Shown one piece after another: positions 18,660-26,258 of a stretch of DNA of 64,000 bases. The position numbers and the translations under genes are program-made. The stretch comes from Singulisphaera sp. GP187 (GTDB lineage: Bacteria > Planctomycetota > Phycisphaerae > Phycisphaerales > SM1A02), in contig CAMBMO010000001.1 of the NCBI GenBank assembly GCA_945868805.1, positions 1 to 64,000 of the forward strand, read 5' to 3'. The notes beneath the pieces are model-generated. The model saw only the letters and a list, made by a program, of their open reading frames with translations, was not told the origin of the DNA and did no database searches. Position 1 is the first letter of the stretch; the number at the start of each line of letters is the position of its first letter.

Positions 18660-19505
18660 TTACGGAGTTGCTGGTGGAACCGTCGCGGGCGCGACCGCGG
18701 TCGGTGGTGAAACAGCAGGCGCTGGAACGGGCGCTGGAACGACAGTAGGAAGCGGCGGTGTCGCAGGTTGGGATGGTGGAGTTGGACTTACTGGGATAAC
18801 CGATGGGATAGGTGCGACGATTGTTGGCTCGGGTGCAGGGATCGCAATTACCACCGGACCGCGAGTCGCCGCCCAGATGGCATAGAGCAATGCCAACGTG
18901 CAGATGGCTGCGACGACTGCGAGCCAGAACTGCAGTGCTTTCTCCAAGCGATCTGCCTGCGTTACTCGACGCTGGGTTGCTTGTGCGAGATTTTCCAGAG
19001 CACGTGAGTGTCTGTCGCTTGTCAGTGCGAACGTGGAGATAGCACTCGCCGTTTCTCGCAAGCTTTCCGCGACGCGAAGGCTGACTTCGTGATTGAGGTC
19101 GAGCTGCTGCTGTACGAGTCCAAGGACCTGGGTCTGGCGATCGGATCCTTCAGACAACTGCACAAGATTTCGCTCGATGGCTTGATCGCGATGGCGCGCT
19201 CTCGCTGCGCCCTCGATCAGCGTTTCAAGCACTTGCCCTTGTTGACGAGCCAATTGTGGCAAAGCATTCAGGGTCGTCGTGAGTGTTCCCAGAAGCGTAT
19301 TGAGTTGCTGGTGGGACTGCGCCTGAGTCGTCAGTTGATCGCGAAACTGCATCAGCAAGGTTTCGCCATCGATGGGGCGATGACTGGTTCCTTGATAGCG
19401 CTCAACCGATCGTGGTTCGATGGTTCTTTCGACGACAATCTCGGTCGGCGCAACGTGTTCTTGCTTGCTCCCAAAGATTCTTCGAATGAAAGACCAGATT
19501 GCCAT
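18660..19505 (-). CDS. Unknown membrane protein with helical domain and Pro/Ala-rich tail
   Basis: Not recognised. The 281-residue product starts MAIWSFIRRIFGSKQEHV. It then has a long Gln/Leu/Arg-rich helical region (about 60-190, for example QLTTQAQSHQQLNTLLGTL) likely to form coiled coils. One membrane helix LQFWLAVVAAICTLALLYAIW lies at about 200-220, and the tail after it is dominated by Pro, Ala and Val. The tail is low complexity and could span the envelope. The longer frame to 19562 would overlap the divergent solute-binding gene, so 19505 was chosen, leaving 23 bp between start codons. Confidence 0.6.
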   Translation of the reverse strand: MAIWSFIRRIFGSKQEHVAPTEIVVERTIEPRSVERYQGTSHRPIDGETLLMQFRDQLTTQAQSHQQLNTLLGTLTTTLNALPQLARQQGQVLETLIEGAARARHRDQAIERNLVQLSEGSDRQTQVLGLVQQQLDLNHEVSLRVAESLRETASAISTFALTSDRHSRALENLAQATQRRVTQADRLEKALQFWLAVVAAICTLALLYAIWAATRGPVVIAIPAPEPTIVAPIPSVIPVSPTPPSQPATPPLPTVVPAPVPAPAVSPPTAVAPATVPPATP

Positions 19506-19528
19506 GGGTTGGGCTAATTTAGCGACCC

Positions 19529-20440
19529 GTGCGATATCGTGATTTTCCAAATTTCTCAGCACTTGCGTGGTCGGTCTTGTGCGGTATTCCCATCGCTTTC
19601 ACAGGCTGTGATGAAGTGTCCCAGCCTTCACAAACGAATTCGCCCAGAATCCGAGTGGTTTCCCTCTCACCTGGGATCACTGCGACCATCGTTGCGCTTG
19701 GGGCAGGGGAGCGCGTCGTCGGAAGAACGCAGTGGTGTCAACTGCCGACGGAGGTTCCGATTGTTGGATCACTGCTTGATCTGAACGCCGAGATGCTCGT
19801 CCGTGTCGATCCGACCATCCTGCTGATTCAACCCGCAAAGCAAGGAGATGTTCCGACTCTCGATCAGCTGGTGAGTCGCCATGGATGGCGGATGGAGCAC
19901 TTTCGAATTGACTCGATCGAAGATGTGAATTCGATGCTTGCTCGACTGCCTGAATTCGTTGCAGATCCTCAGATCGTCGGAGATGCCGAACACTTGGAGT
20001 CGAGGTCCCGCGAACTTCGGCTCGAACTCGCACGCGCGATGGAGAAAGTGCCAGGAGCGGACGCGGCTGGTCGTGTCTTGGTGCTCCTCGTCACACCTGA
20101 AGGCGCGGACATGCTGGGATTCGGGACGGATACGTATCTCTCGGACGTTCTTGAGCGGATCGGCTGTGTCAATGCGTTGGCGAGGAGCGGGTATCCGGCG
20201 CTCGGAGCGGAAGATCTCGCTCGAATCGCACCGAACACTGTGATCTTGATCGGAAAGCGTTCTGCTGAACTCGTAGAGCGAATTGTCCAGCTTGCGCCGG
20301 AAGCGATGGTTGTGCCGGTCGACTCTCCAGAGTTGTTGCAACCCGGTGGCGGGATGATCCCTGGCATCGTCAAATTTCGAGAGGCAATTTCAAATGCCGT
20401 GAATCGGCGGACCCGAGTGTCTGACGGTGGCGTTCGATGA
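19529..20440 (+). CDS. ABC transporter periplasmic binding lipoprotein, BtuF/FhuD type
   Basis: A 303-residue solute-binding protein of the class III (helical-backbone) fold used for cobalamin, heme and siderophores. The lipobox AFTGC (Cys27) is followed by IRVVSLSPGITATIVALGAGERVVGRT, the usual first lobe. The phrase AGRVLVLLVTPEGADMLGFGTDTYLSDVLERIG marks the second lobe. Vitamin B12 binders often show LAPHxTE; here it is LSPGITA, so the ligand stays open. GTG at 19529 is the only reasonable start. It overlaps the permease gene by ATGA. No TonB-dependent receptor and no cobalamin riboswitch are next to it. Confidence 0.85.
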   Translation: MRYRDFPNFSALAWSVLCGIPIAFTGCDEVSQPSQTNSPRIRVVSLSPGITATIVALGAGERVVGRTQWCQLPTEVPIVGSLLDLNAEMLVRVDPTILLIQPAKQGDVPTLDQLVSRHGWRMEHFRIDSIEDVNSMLARLPEFVADPQIVGDAEHLESRSRELRLELARAMEKVPGADAAGRVLVLLVTPEGADMLGFGTDTYLSDVLERIGCVNALARSGYPALGAEDLARIAPNTVILIGKRSAELVERIVQLAPEAMVVPVDSPELLQPGGGMIPGIVKFREAISNAVNRRTRVSDGGVR

Positions 20441-21462
20441 GCCGGCGGCAGGTCATTGGAATCGTCGTACTCGCCGTGCTGCTTTTGGTCGGTGGCATCG
20501 TTCGAATGTTGATCGGACGCGATCCAAATGACGGTGGATTTGAATTTCAATCTCCTGACACAAGTATTGCCTGGCTCAGATTTGGGGCGGTGAAATCGGC
20601 GCTCGTTGCAGGTGCGTGCCTTGGGCTGAGCGGATTGCTCCTCCAAGCACTTCTGCGAAACCCTCTTGCCTCGCCATTCATACTCGGACTCTCAGCGGGT
20701 GCCGGGCTCGGATCAACGATCGCAACTTGGGCAATCACAGCATCGAGTGCCGGAGCAATCGGATGGTTGTCCGTGGCGATCCGGAGCGCGGACGGGGTCC
20801 TTCCTGGAACAGTCGGATCGCTCGCTGTATTGATTGTCGTATACGCACTTGGTCGTCGTGGTGGTCGATTAGATCCACTGACGCTTGTTCTGTCTGGAAC
20901 GGTGGTCGCGACTATCTGCGGAGCGCTGACACTGCTGGTCCAGTCGCTCATGCCACCCGCAAGTCGAGGCGAGTCGTGGATGTGGTTCATGGGGCAGGTC
21001 CCAGAGTTGCCCCGAGCAGATTCGCTCTGGATTGCAGTCGTACTTCTCATTCTCTCGTTCGTTGCAGGAATTCGAAACGGGGTCGCACTCGATGTCGCAA
21101 GTACGAGTGATGAAGAAGCGGAGAGCCTGGGAGTTTCGTTGAAACGTCTTCGAGTGGGACTCTTCGTTCTTGCCGGCGCCCTCGCTGCTGCAAGCGTGGC
21201 ACTCTGCGGTCCGATCGCATTCGTTGGTTTCGTCGCACCCCACTTGAGTCGTCTGCTCCTTGGCGCGCGACACCGTGCCCTCGTGCCTGCGAGCATGATC
21301 GCGGGAGCCGCAATCTTAGTTTGGTCGGATGCAGTCAGGCAGTCGATCGATGTCGGTTCGGGTCGCCTGCCGATCGGAGTTCTGACTGCGTTGATAGGTG
21401 GTCCTGTTTTCTTGCTCGTCATGAGATCGCGGCGCATGCGTTCAGGAGAGTGGACATGCTGA
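20437..21462 (+). CDS. ABC transporter permease, FecCD/BtuC family
   Basis: A 341-residue inner-membrane permease with about ten helices. Family marks include ACLGLSGLLLQALLRNPLASPFILGLSAGAGLG in the N-terminal third, the ATPase-contacting loop ESLGVSLKRLR, and GPIAFVGFVAPHLSRLLLGARHR near the end. It would pair with the binding protein before it and the ATPase after it to import an iron chelate, heme or cobalamin. Overlaps of four bases upstream and seven downstream show a tight operon. Confidence 0.92.
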   Translation: MSRRQVIGIVVLAVLLLVGGIVRMLIGRDPNDGGFEFQSPDTSIAWLRFGAVKSALVAGACLGLSGLLLQALLRNPLASPFILGLSAGAGLGSTIATWAITASSAGAIGWLSVAIRSADGVLPGTVGSLAVLIVVYALGRRGGRLDPLTLVLSGTVVATICGALTLLVQSLMPPASRGESWMWFMGQVPELPRADSLWIAVVLLILSFVAGIRNGVALDVASTSDEEAESLGVSLKRLRVGLFVLAGALAAASVALCGPIAFVGFVAPHLSRLLLGARHRALVPASMIAGAAILVWSDAVRQSIDVGSGRLPIGVLTALIGGPVFLLVMRSRRMRSGEWTC

Positions 21463-22205
21463 CTATTGAGTCGATTTCATTCTCGTACGGGAAGCGGTCC
21501 GCCCTGAGCGCAATATCTGCGGAGGCCGGTGCGGGTCGCGTGGTGGCGCTCGTTGGGCGAAATGGAAGTGGCAAGAGCACTCTGCTTCGACTGATCGCAG
21601 GACTCGCGAATCCCAATGGAGGTGCGATCACCTGGCGAAACACGGCGCTCTGTCGCCTTGATGCCATCCTTCGTGCGCGCCAAGTCGCGTATGTCGCACA
21701 GCGGCCTGGGTTGGCGATCGACTTGACAGTCTCGCAGGTGATCGAACTTGGTCGGTTCGCTGCACAGCGTCGCGACGATGGGGCACTTCGCCTTTCGCGG
21801 GCGATCAAGACTCTTGGGCTCGAGTCGCTCAGTGAACGGTCGTTCCATCAGTTGTCCGCTGGAGAGCAGCAACGGTGCGTTGTCGCACGAGCACTTGTCC
21901 AGAGTGATGCAAGTGGTCTGCTCGCACTCGATGAACCTTTCTCGAATCTCGACCCTGGGGAAACGATGCGGGTGGTCGATGCACTCCGTGAGCGAGCGCG
22001 GGAGGGAGCGCTCGTTGTGATTGCGATGCACGACCTTTCACTCGTCGACCGAGTCGCAGATTGCGTCTGGTGGCTCGAACGCGGAACTATGGTCGGGATG
22101 GGTGCGCCCGAAGAAATCCTGACGCCAACGCGATTGCGTGAGGTATTCGGTTGTGAATTCACTCGTGGTGCTCAGGGACTGACACTCGGTGGTCGGGTAG
22201 CCTGA
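21456..22205 (+). CDS. ABC transporter ATPase, BtuD/FecE type
   Basis: The 249-residue ATPase of the uptake system. Walker A is GRNGSGKST (about 29-37), the Q-loop is in VAYVAQRPGLAIDLTV, and Walker B GLLALDEPFSNLDPGE is intact. The signature is degenerate, LSAGEQQRC instead of LSGGE, a change also seen in other FecE/BtuD ATPases. The switch His lies in VVIAMHDLSLVD. The ATG at 21456 overlaps the permease stop; the longer open frame upstream is inside the permease gene and is ignored. Confidence 0.92.
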   Translation: MLTIESISFSYGKRSALSAISAEAGAGRVVALVGRNGSGKSTLLRLIAGLANPNGGAITWRNTALCRLDAILRARQVAYVAQRPGLAIDLTVSQVIELGRFAAQRRDDGALRLSRAIKTLGLESLSERSFHQLSAGEQQRCVVARALVQSDASGLLALDEPFSNLDPGETMRVVDALRERAREGALVVIAMHDLSLVDRVADCVWWLERGTMVGMGAPEEILTPTRLREVFGCEFTRGAQGLTLGGRVA

Positions 22206-22215
22206 GGGTCATCCC

Positions 22216-22854
22216 ATGTGGCAGAGCATCACCATTTTCGTCGTCATTCTGGTGGTTCAAGCAATTGCCGCCGCTGCTGCGAAGAAGAAGGAAGCCGAAA
22301 AGAAAGCAGCTCAAGAAAATTTGCGACTTGGGCGCACGGCAGAGTCCGTCCAAAAAGTCACGCCCCCCAAGCGTATGGAGGCAAGGATGGTCGTCACGGA
22401 AGCGCCGAAGAACGATCGATTTCAGGCTGCTCAGGCCAGAGCTCAGCGCCACTCCGAGGCGCATTCACCGCTTGGATCGCCCAAACCGATCGAAGTTCAG
22501 GCTAAGAAGTTCACATCGGTTGTCGGTTCGATTCACGACGTTCCTAAGGTGGAAGAGATCGATCGGGATTCGAATCGACGACGACCAGTCCAGATCCAAA
22601 AGCCGATCCACATGCCTTCATTCCACGTCTCAGAAGGTGAGGCGTCAGCATCCCAGCTTGCGAAAACGGTGAGCGCGATTCGCGCAGGGATGTTGCAAGG
22701 TGGGTCGCGCCCAATAGCGCCACGCCCCAAAGCTGAGCCAGCTCATGTTCGAGTGAGTGGTTCATTCAGGCTTGGGTCTTTGCGAAGCGCCCAAAAGTTG
22801 AGGGAGGCGATTCTGCTCTCGGAAATCCTTGGTCCCCCAGTCGCGTTGCGGTGA
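22216..22854 (+). CDS. Unknown small membrane-anchored basic protein
   Basis: Not recognised. The first 22 residues (MWQSITIFVVILVVQAIAAA) form one membrane helix. The following 190 residues are rich in Lys, Arg, Ala and Gln with little predicted order, including AKKKEAEKKAAQEN directly after the helix and RRRPVQIQKPIHMP later. The tail would be cytoplasmic. It starts 10 bp after the ABC ATPase stop, so it may be on that transcript, and it ends 83 bp before accB. Similar anchored disordered proteins occur in planctomycetes without known roles. Confidence 0.6.
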   Translation: MWQSITIFVVILVVQAIAAAAAKKKEAEKKAAQENLRLGRTAESVQKVTPPKRMEARMVVTEAPKNDRFQAAQARAQRHSEAHSPLGSPKPIEVQAKKFTSVVGSIHDVPKVEEIDRDSNRRRPVQIQKPIHMPSFHVSEGEASASQLAKTVSAIRAGMLQGGSRPIAPRPKAEPAHVRVSGSFRLGSLRSAQKLREAILLSEILGPPVALR

Positions 22855-22868
22855 GATTGGACGAATTG

Positions 22869-22916
22869 CGTGGCGATTGGTGTCGATTGAGTGGCGATCT
22901 GTACCGATTTGCGATT
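22869..22916 (+). repeat. CGATT repeats at about 10-bp spacing upstream of accB
   Basis: Five short copies of CGATT or CGATC begin at 22874, 22884, 22895, 22905 and 22912. The first four are 10, 11 and 10 bases apart, close to one helical turn. They lie in the 83-bp gap between the basic membrane protein and accB. This could be an operator for the accBC unit, but CGAT is common in this genome, so chance is possible. Confidence 0.3.
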
Positions 22917-22937
22917 AGTCGCTAGGATCAACAGACC

Positions 22938-23399
22938 ATGATGGACATTCGAAAGCTGAAAGAACTCGTGAAGCTGATGGTCGAGAACGATCTCACCGAG
23001 CTTGACCTTCGTGACAAGGACGAGCAGGCCAGCCTGCGACGTCAGACCGTGTTTGCGCCGCCTCAGGTCACTCAAAGCTCCACTCCGGCAGTTTCGACCC
23101 AGGCCCGACCTAGCGCCAATGCAAGTGCGCCGGGCAAGGGGTCCGTCGATGACGGCGACCTCGTGGCAATCGAGAGCCCAATGGTTGGAACTTTCTACTC
23201 GGCGTCGGGTCCAGACAAACCCGCACTCGTTTCGGTCGGTACATCAGTCGATTCCAACACTGTTGTATGCCTCCTTGAAGCAATGAAGATCTTCAACGAA
23301 ATCAAGGCAGACTGCTCTGGAACGATCGTGAAGATCCTGGTGAAGAACGGCCAGGCTGTCGAGTACGGCCAAAAGATGTTCTTGGTCCGGCCATCCTGA
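22938..23399 (+). CDS. accB: Biotin carboxyl carrier protein of acetyl-CoA carboxylase
   Basis: Carries the carboxybiotin between biotin carboxylase and carboxyltransferase in the first step of fatty acid synthesis. The 153 residues have an N-terminal helix region (MDIRKLKELVKLMVENDLTE), a Pro/Ala/Ser-rich linker (about 38-70) and a C-terminal biotinyl domain. The domain has SPMVGTFY and the biotinylation motif EAMKI, with the acceptor Lys at 117, and ends GQKMFLVRPS. It is followed 28 bp later by accC, the usual operon. The two carboxyltransferase genes are not in the window. Confidence 0.96.
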   Translation: MMDIRKLKELVKLMVENDLTELDLRDKDEQASLRRQTVFAPPQVTQSSTPAVSTQARPSANASAPGKGSVDDGDLVAIESPMVGTFYSASGPDKPALVSVGTSVDSNTVVCLLEAMKIFNEIKADCSGTIVKILVKNGQAVEYGQKMFLVRPS

Positions 23400-23427
23400 T
23401 CCTTCGTCCGCTCAAGAGAAACGAGTT

Positions 23428-24774
23428 ATGTTCAAACGAGTTTTGATCGCCAATCGAGGGGAGATCGCGCTCCGCATCATTCGTGCTTGTCGTGAGCTTG
23501 GCATCGAGACAATTTGCGTCTATTCAAGTGCTGATGCAGGAGGACCGTGGCTCGAGCAGGCAAATCAGTCAATCTGTATCGGGCCAGGGCCAAGCAAGGA
23601 TTCCTATCTGCGCATCGAGCGCATCATCGCAGCTGCTGAGGTATCGCACGCGGATGCAATTCACCCTGGGTATGGGTTTCTCTCGGAGAACGCCCACTTC
23701 GCCGAAGTTTGCCGCGACAGCGGATTCGAATTCATCGGGCCGAGTCCAGAAGCGATGGCACTGCTCGGCGACAAGATCAATTGCAAGCGGCTCGCCAAGC
23801 AAGCAGGGACTCCGATTTTCCCCGGGACTGACGGAGGAATTGAAGACATCGACGAGGCAGTGAAGGTCGCAGGTGAGATCGGTTACCCGGTGATTGTGAA
23901 GGCGTCTGGCGGAGGTGGCGGGCGCGGGATGCGCATCGCAACCGACGAGAAAACACTGCGGGTCGGCATCGAACAAGCCCGTCAGGAAGCTCAGGCGGCA
24001 TTTGGTAATCCGGTGGTCTATGTCGAGAAATACCTCGAGTTCGCACGGCATTTCGAGGTGCAGGTCATCGGTGACAAGCATGGCAATGCAGTGCACTTGT
24101 ATGAACGCGATTGTTCGAGTCAGCGACGGCATCAGAAGTTGATCGAGGAAGCGCCAGCGCCTGGAGTCGATCCCGTCAAGCGCGAGAAAGTATGCGCGTC
24201 AGCGGCTGAGTTGATTCGACGTGCGAATTACGCAGGGGCGGCGACGTGCGAGTTCTTGATGGACCCACAACAGAATTTTTATATGCTTGAAGTCAACACT
24301 CGAGTGCAGGTAGAGCATCCGATTTCGGAAGCGATCACGGGAGTGGACATCGTGCAGACGGGAATTCGTGTCGCCGCCGGTGAGGCACTGCCCTTCAAGC
24401 AACAAGACATCAAAATCACGGGACACGCGATGGAGTTCCGGATCAATGCGGAGGATCCTGCGCGCAATTTTATGCCGCAGGCTGGTTTGATCGAGACTTG
24501 GTGTCCGCCTGGTGGGCCGGGGATCCGCCTCGACAGCCATGTGCGAGTTGGATATCGAGTTCCGACGAACTACGACTCGATGATCGGGAAACTCATCGTT
24601 CATGCGCCGGATCGCGAGAGTTGCATTCGCAGATCGCTGGGCGCGCTCGGTGAATTTAAAGTCGGTCCGATTCAGACGACGATTCCGCTGTATCTGCGAC
24701 TTCTTAAGGAGCCCATGTTCACGCAGGCAAAGCACGACATCAAGTATGTCGAGCGTTTGCTTTTGTCACCGTAG
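23428..24774 (+). CDS. accC: Biotin carboxylase subunit of acetyl-CoA carboxylase
   Basis: ATP-grasp enzyme that carboxylates biotin on AccB using bicarbonate. It starts FKRVLIANRGEIALRIIRACRELG and has HPGYGFLSENA, the glycine-rich ATP loop KASGGGGGRGMR, the lid/active region EVQVIGDKHGN, and the metal and catalytic motifs FLMDPQQNFYMLEVNTRVQVEHP. The C-terminal part has GHAMEFRINAEDP. Length (448) is standard. The TAG stop at 24772-24774 lies 28 bases before a tRNA-Gly gene. Confidence 0.97.
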   Translation: MFKRVLIANRGEIALRIIRACRELGIETICVYSSADAGGPWLEQANQSICIGPGPSKDSYLRIERIIAAAEVSHADAIHPGYGFLSENAHFAEVCRDSGFEFIGPSPEAMALLGDKINCKRLAKQAGTPIFPGTDGGIEDIDEAVKVAGEIGYPVIVKASGGGGGRGMRIATDEKTLRVGIEQARQEAQAAFGNPVVYVEKYLEFARHFEVQVIGDKHGNAVHLYERDCSSQRRHQKLIEEAPAPGVDPVKREKVCASAAELIRRANYAGAATCEFLMDPQQNFYMLEVNTRVQVEHPISEAITGVDIVQTGIRVAAGEALPFKQQDIKITGHAMEFRINAEDPARNFMPQAGLIETWCPPGGPGIRLDSHVRVGYRVPTNYDSMIGKLIVHAPDRESCIRRSLGALGEFKVGPIQTTIPLYLRLLKEPMFTQAKHDIKYVERLLLSP

Positions 24775-24802
24775 GGGAAATTGCAGTACTATTCGCTGAC
24801 TC

Positions 24803-24874
24803 GCGGGCGTAGCTCAGTGGTAGAGCGTCGGCCTTCCATGCCGAATGTCGAGGGTTCGAATCCCTTCGCCCGCT
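24803..24874 (+). tRNA. tRNA-Gly (anticodon TCC)
   Basis: A complete 72-nt cloverleaf. The acceptor GCGGGCG pairs with CGCCCGC, the D-arm is GCTC/GAGC, the anticodon stem TCGGC/GCCGA has loop CTTCCAT, and the T-arm has TTCGAAT. The discriminator is T and CCA is not encoded. It reads glycine GGA codons. The last 20 bases recur 156 bp downstream. Confidence 0.96.
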
Positions 24875-24881
24875 TCAGTAC

Positions 24882-24914
24882 AAAAAGGCGACACGCAACG
24901 TGTCGCTTTTTTTC
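24882..24914 (+). terminator. Rho-independent terminator after tRNA-Gly
   Basis: Eight-base perfect stem GCGACACG/CGTGTCGC with a CAA loop (24888-24906), followed by seven T. The stem is also preceded by A-rich sequence, so it could work on the other strand as well. It closes the accBC/tRNA-Gly unit. Confidence 0.85.
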
Positions 24915-25011
24915 TTCCGCGGTCGTGTCGCGGGCTGCGCCCGCGCCCGTGCGCCCCGCAATCCAAGCATTGCAGGGCCCCCAAGGTCTTCTGACTCGGT
25001 GCGGCCTCCTC

Positions 25012-25031
25012 TCGAATCCCTTCGCCCGCTT
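25012..25031 (+). repeat. 20-bp exact copy of the tRNA-Gly 3' end
   Basis: TCGAATCCCTTCGCCCGCTT here is identical to 24856-24875, which covers the T-loop, T-stem and acceptor strand of the tRNA plus one base. The bases just outside both copies differ. Such duplications arise when an element integrates at a tRNA 3' end. The 136 bp between the copies hold only the terminator and GC-rich sequence, with no integrase. Confidence 0.7.
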
Positions 25032-25122
25032 TCAATCAGGTGCCAACTGGCGGGCACAATCTGCCCGCAAAGTGGGTTGCATGCAACAGAGGGCGAGTTG
25101 TCTTGCGACAAACGCTTCGCCG

Positions 25123-25707
25123 CTACTTGATAATCTTGATTGCGCCGATGAGTAGCAGTGGAGTCATCTTTCCGCTTGCTGCATTGACGATTCCTTGAAT
25201 CATGTGGGCGAGGGAAGCGACGACCACGATCGCATAGAGGCACCAGCCAATGAAGATGATCATGAGCGCCCCCGAAAAGAGCGTCGCACAGAAATAGAGG
25301 ATCAGGTAGACAAGCTGTTGGTTCGCGTGAAATCTCGCGAATGGACTTGTCTTGGCATCGGTGACCAATGGGATGAAAAAAAGGAACGGCAAGATGTACC
25401 CGATGATCGCCATCGCCTTGTTCGCCTGCACATCGGTAGGGCTCGAAAATGTGGCGGTCGATCCCATGGGCGGTGGGGCCACGACTTCGTGCATTCCCAA
25501 TTCGTCTGGTGGCGCAGGTGCAGCCTTGGGGAGATCAGCCGCGAGTTGCGGGACCGACTCGATGGTCATCCACGAGGCGCTCGTGTCCTTACGAATCAGG
25601 TCCGATCCGGTGAGTTCGCCCGACCGCACCAGTGCGCGCACGTCGTTGCCGGCCATCGGTCCAGCCTCGGGACCACCCTTCGCTCGCACAAAGTATTGAT
25701 TTGCCAC
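25123..25707 (-). CDS. GYF_2 (DUF4339)-DUF4870 type membrane protein
   Basis: A 194-residue protein. The N-terminal domain (1-60) has NQYFVRAKGGPEAGPMAGND and the LIRKDTSASWMTIESVPQL end typical of GYF_2 domains. After a Pro-rich linker with APPPMGS, the second half has three or four membrane helices with the DUF4870-type phrase FARFHANQQLVYLILYFC. Function is unknown; it is likely an envelope protein. The GTG start at 25707 is chosen because an AGGAG ribosome site lies nine bases upstream and homology begins there, although the frame is open to 25848. Confidence 0.75.
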   Translation of the reverse strand: MANQYFVRAKGGPEAGPMAGNDVRALVRSGELTGSDLIRKDTSASWMTIESVPQLAADLPKAAPAPPDELGMHEVVAPPPMGSTATFSSPTDVQANKAMAIIGYILPFLFFIPLVTDAKTSPFARFHANQQLVYLILYFCATLFSGALMIIFIGWCLYAIVVVASLAHMIQGIVNAASGKMTPLLLIGAIKIIK

Positions 25708-25777
25708 CGTGAAGTACTCCTCGTGATGAGAGTTGGGGACTGTCCGGACCCGCCACTCCAAAGAGCATAACGCCTTG

Positions 25778-26224
25778 CTAGTACATCGGCACGCTCGGGT
25801 CGATGTCGGTCGACCAGAGGTGGATGCCACCCGCGAGACTGCGCACATCGTCGAAACCAGCTTGGCGCAGAGCCTCTGTCACCTTTAAGCTTCGCATCCC
25901 ATGATGGCAGTGCACGACGATCGGCGTTGCCTCGTACGCCCTGAGTGCAGGGATATGTTGCGAAATTGACTGCATCGGCGCATGGATCGAGTCGGCGATC
26001 TTGGCGAGTTCGCGCTCGGCGTCGGTCCTGCAGTCGATGAGAATGATTCGCTCACCAGCCTCACGGCGACGGCGAAACTCCCTTGGCGTGATCTCCCAAT
26101 CGGCGTTGAATGGATAGTCCTTCGGAAGTCCAGAAAGGGGTTGAGCGGAAGAATCGTTTTTGGGAAAGTTGTTCAATTGCGATTCTCTGCTTCGATGGTA
26201 TCGGGAGCGAAGGTGTGTGCACAT
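25778..26224 (-). CDS. Rhodanese-domain sulfurtransferase
   Basis: A single rhodanese domain of about 148 residues. EITPREFRRRREAGERIILIDCRTDAERE is the first half. The active-site loop is VVHCHHGMRS, where Cys carries the persulfide and the CX4R loop has the length typical of sulfur transfer rather than phosphatase activity. The end SLAGGIHLWSTDIDPSVPMY is typical of small cytoplasmic rhodaneses of the GlpE group. Acceptor unknown. The ATG at 26224 is favoured because it lies 34 bp after the previous gene on the strand. Confidence 0.87.
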   Translation of the reverse strand: MCTHLRSRYHRSRESQLNNFPKNDSSAQPLSGLPKDYPFNADWEITPREFRRRREAGERIILIDCRTDAERELAKIADSIHAPMQSISQHIPALRAYEATPIVVHCHHGMRSLKVTEALRQAGFDDVRSLAGGIHLWSTDIDPSVPMY

Positions 26225-26258
26225 GGGGGAGCCACCGGTGGCCGAGGTGTATGACCAA

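Noticed and set aside
19400-19530. Cobalamin riboswitch upstream of the BtuF-like gene
   Set aside because: The gene start is only 23 bp from the divergent gene, and no B12-box-like sequence is seen.
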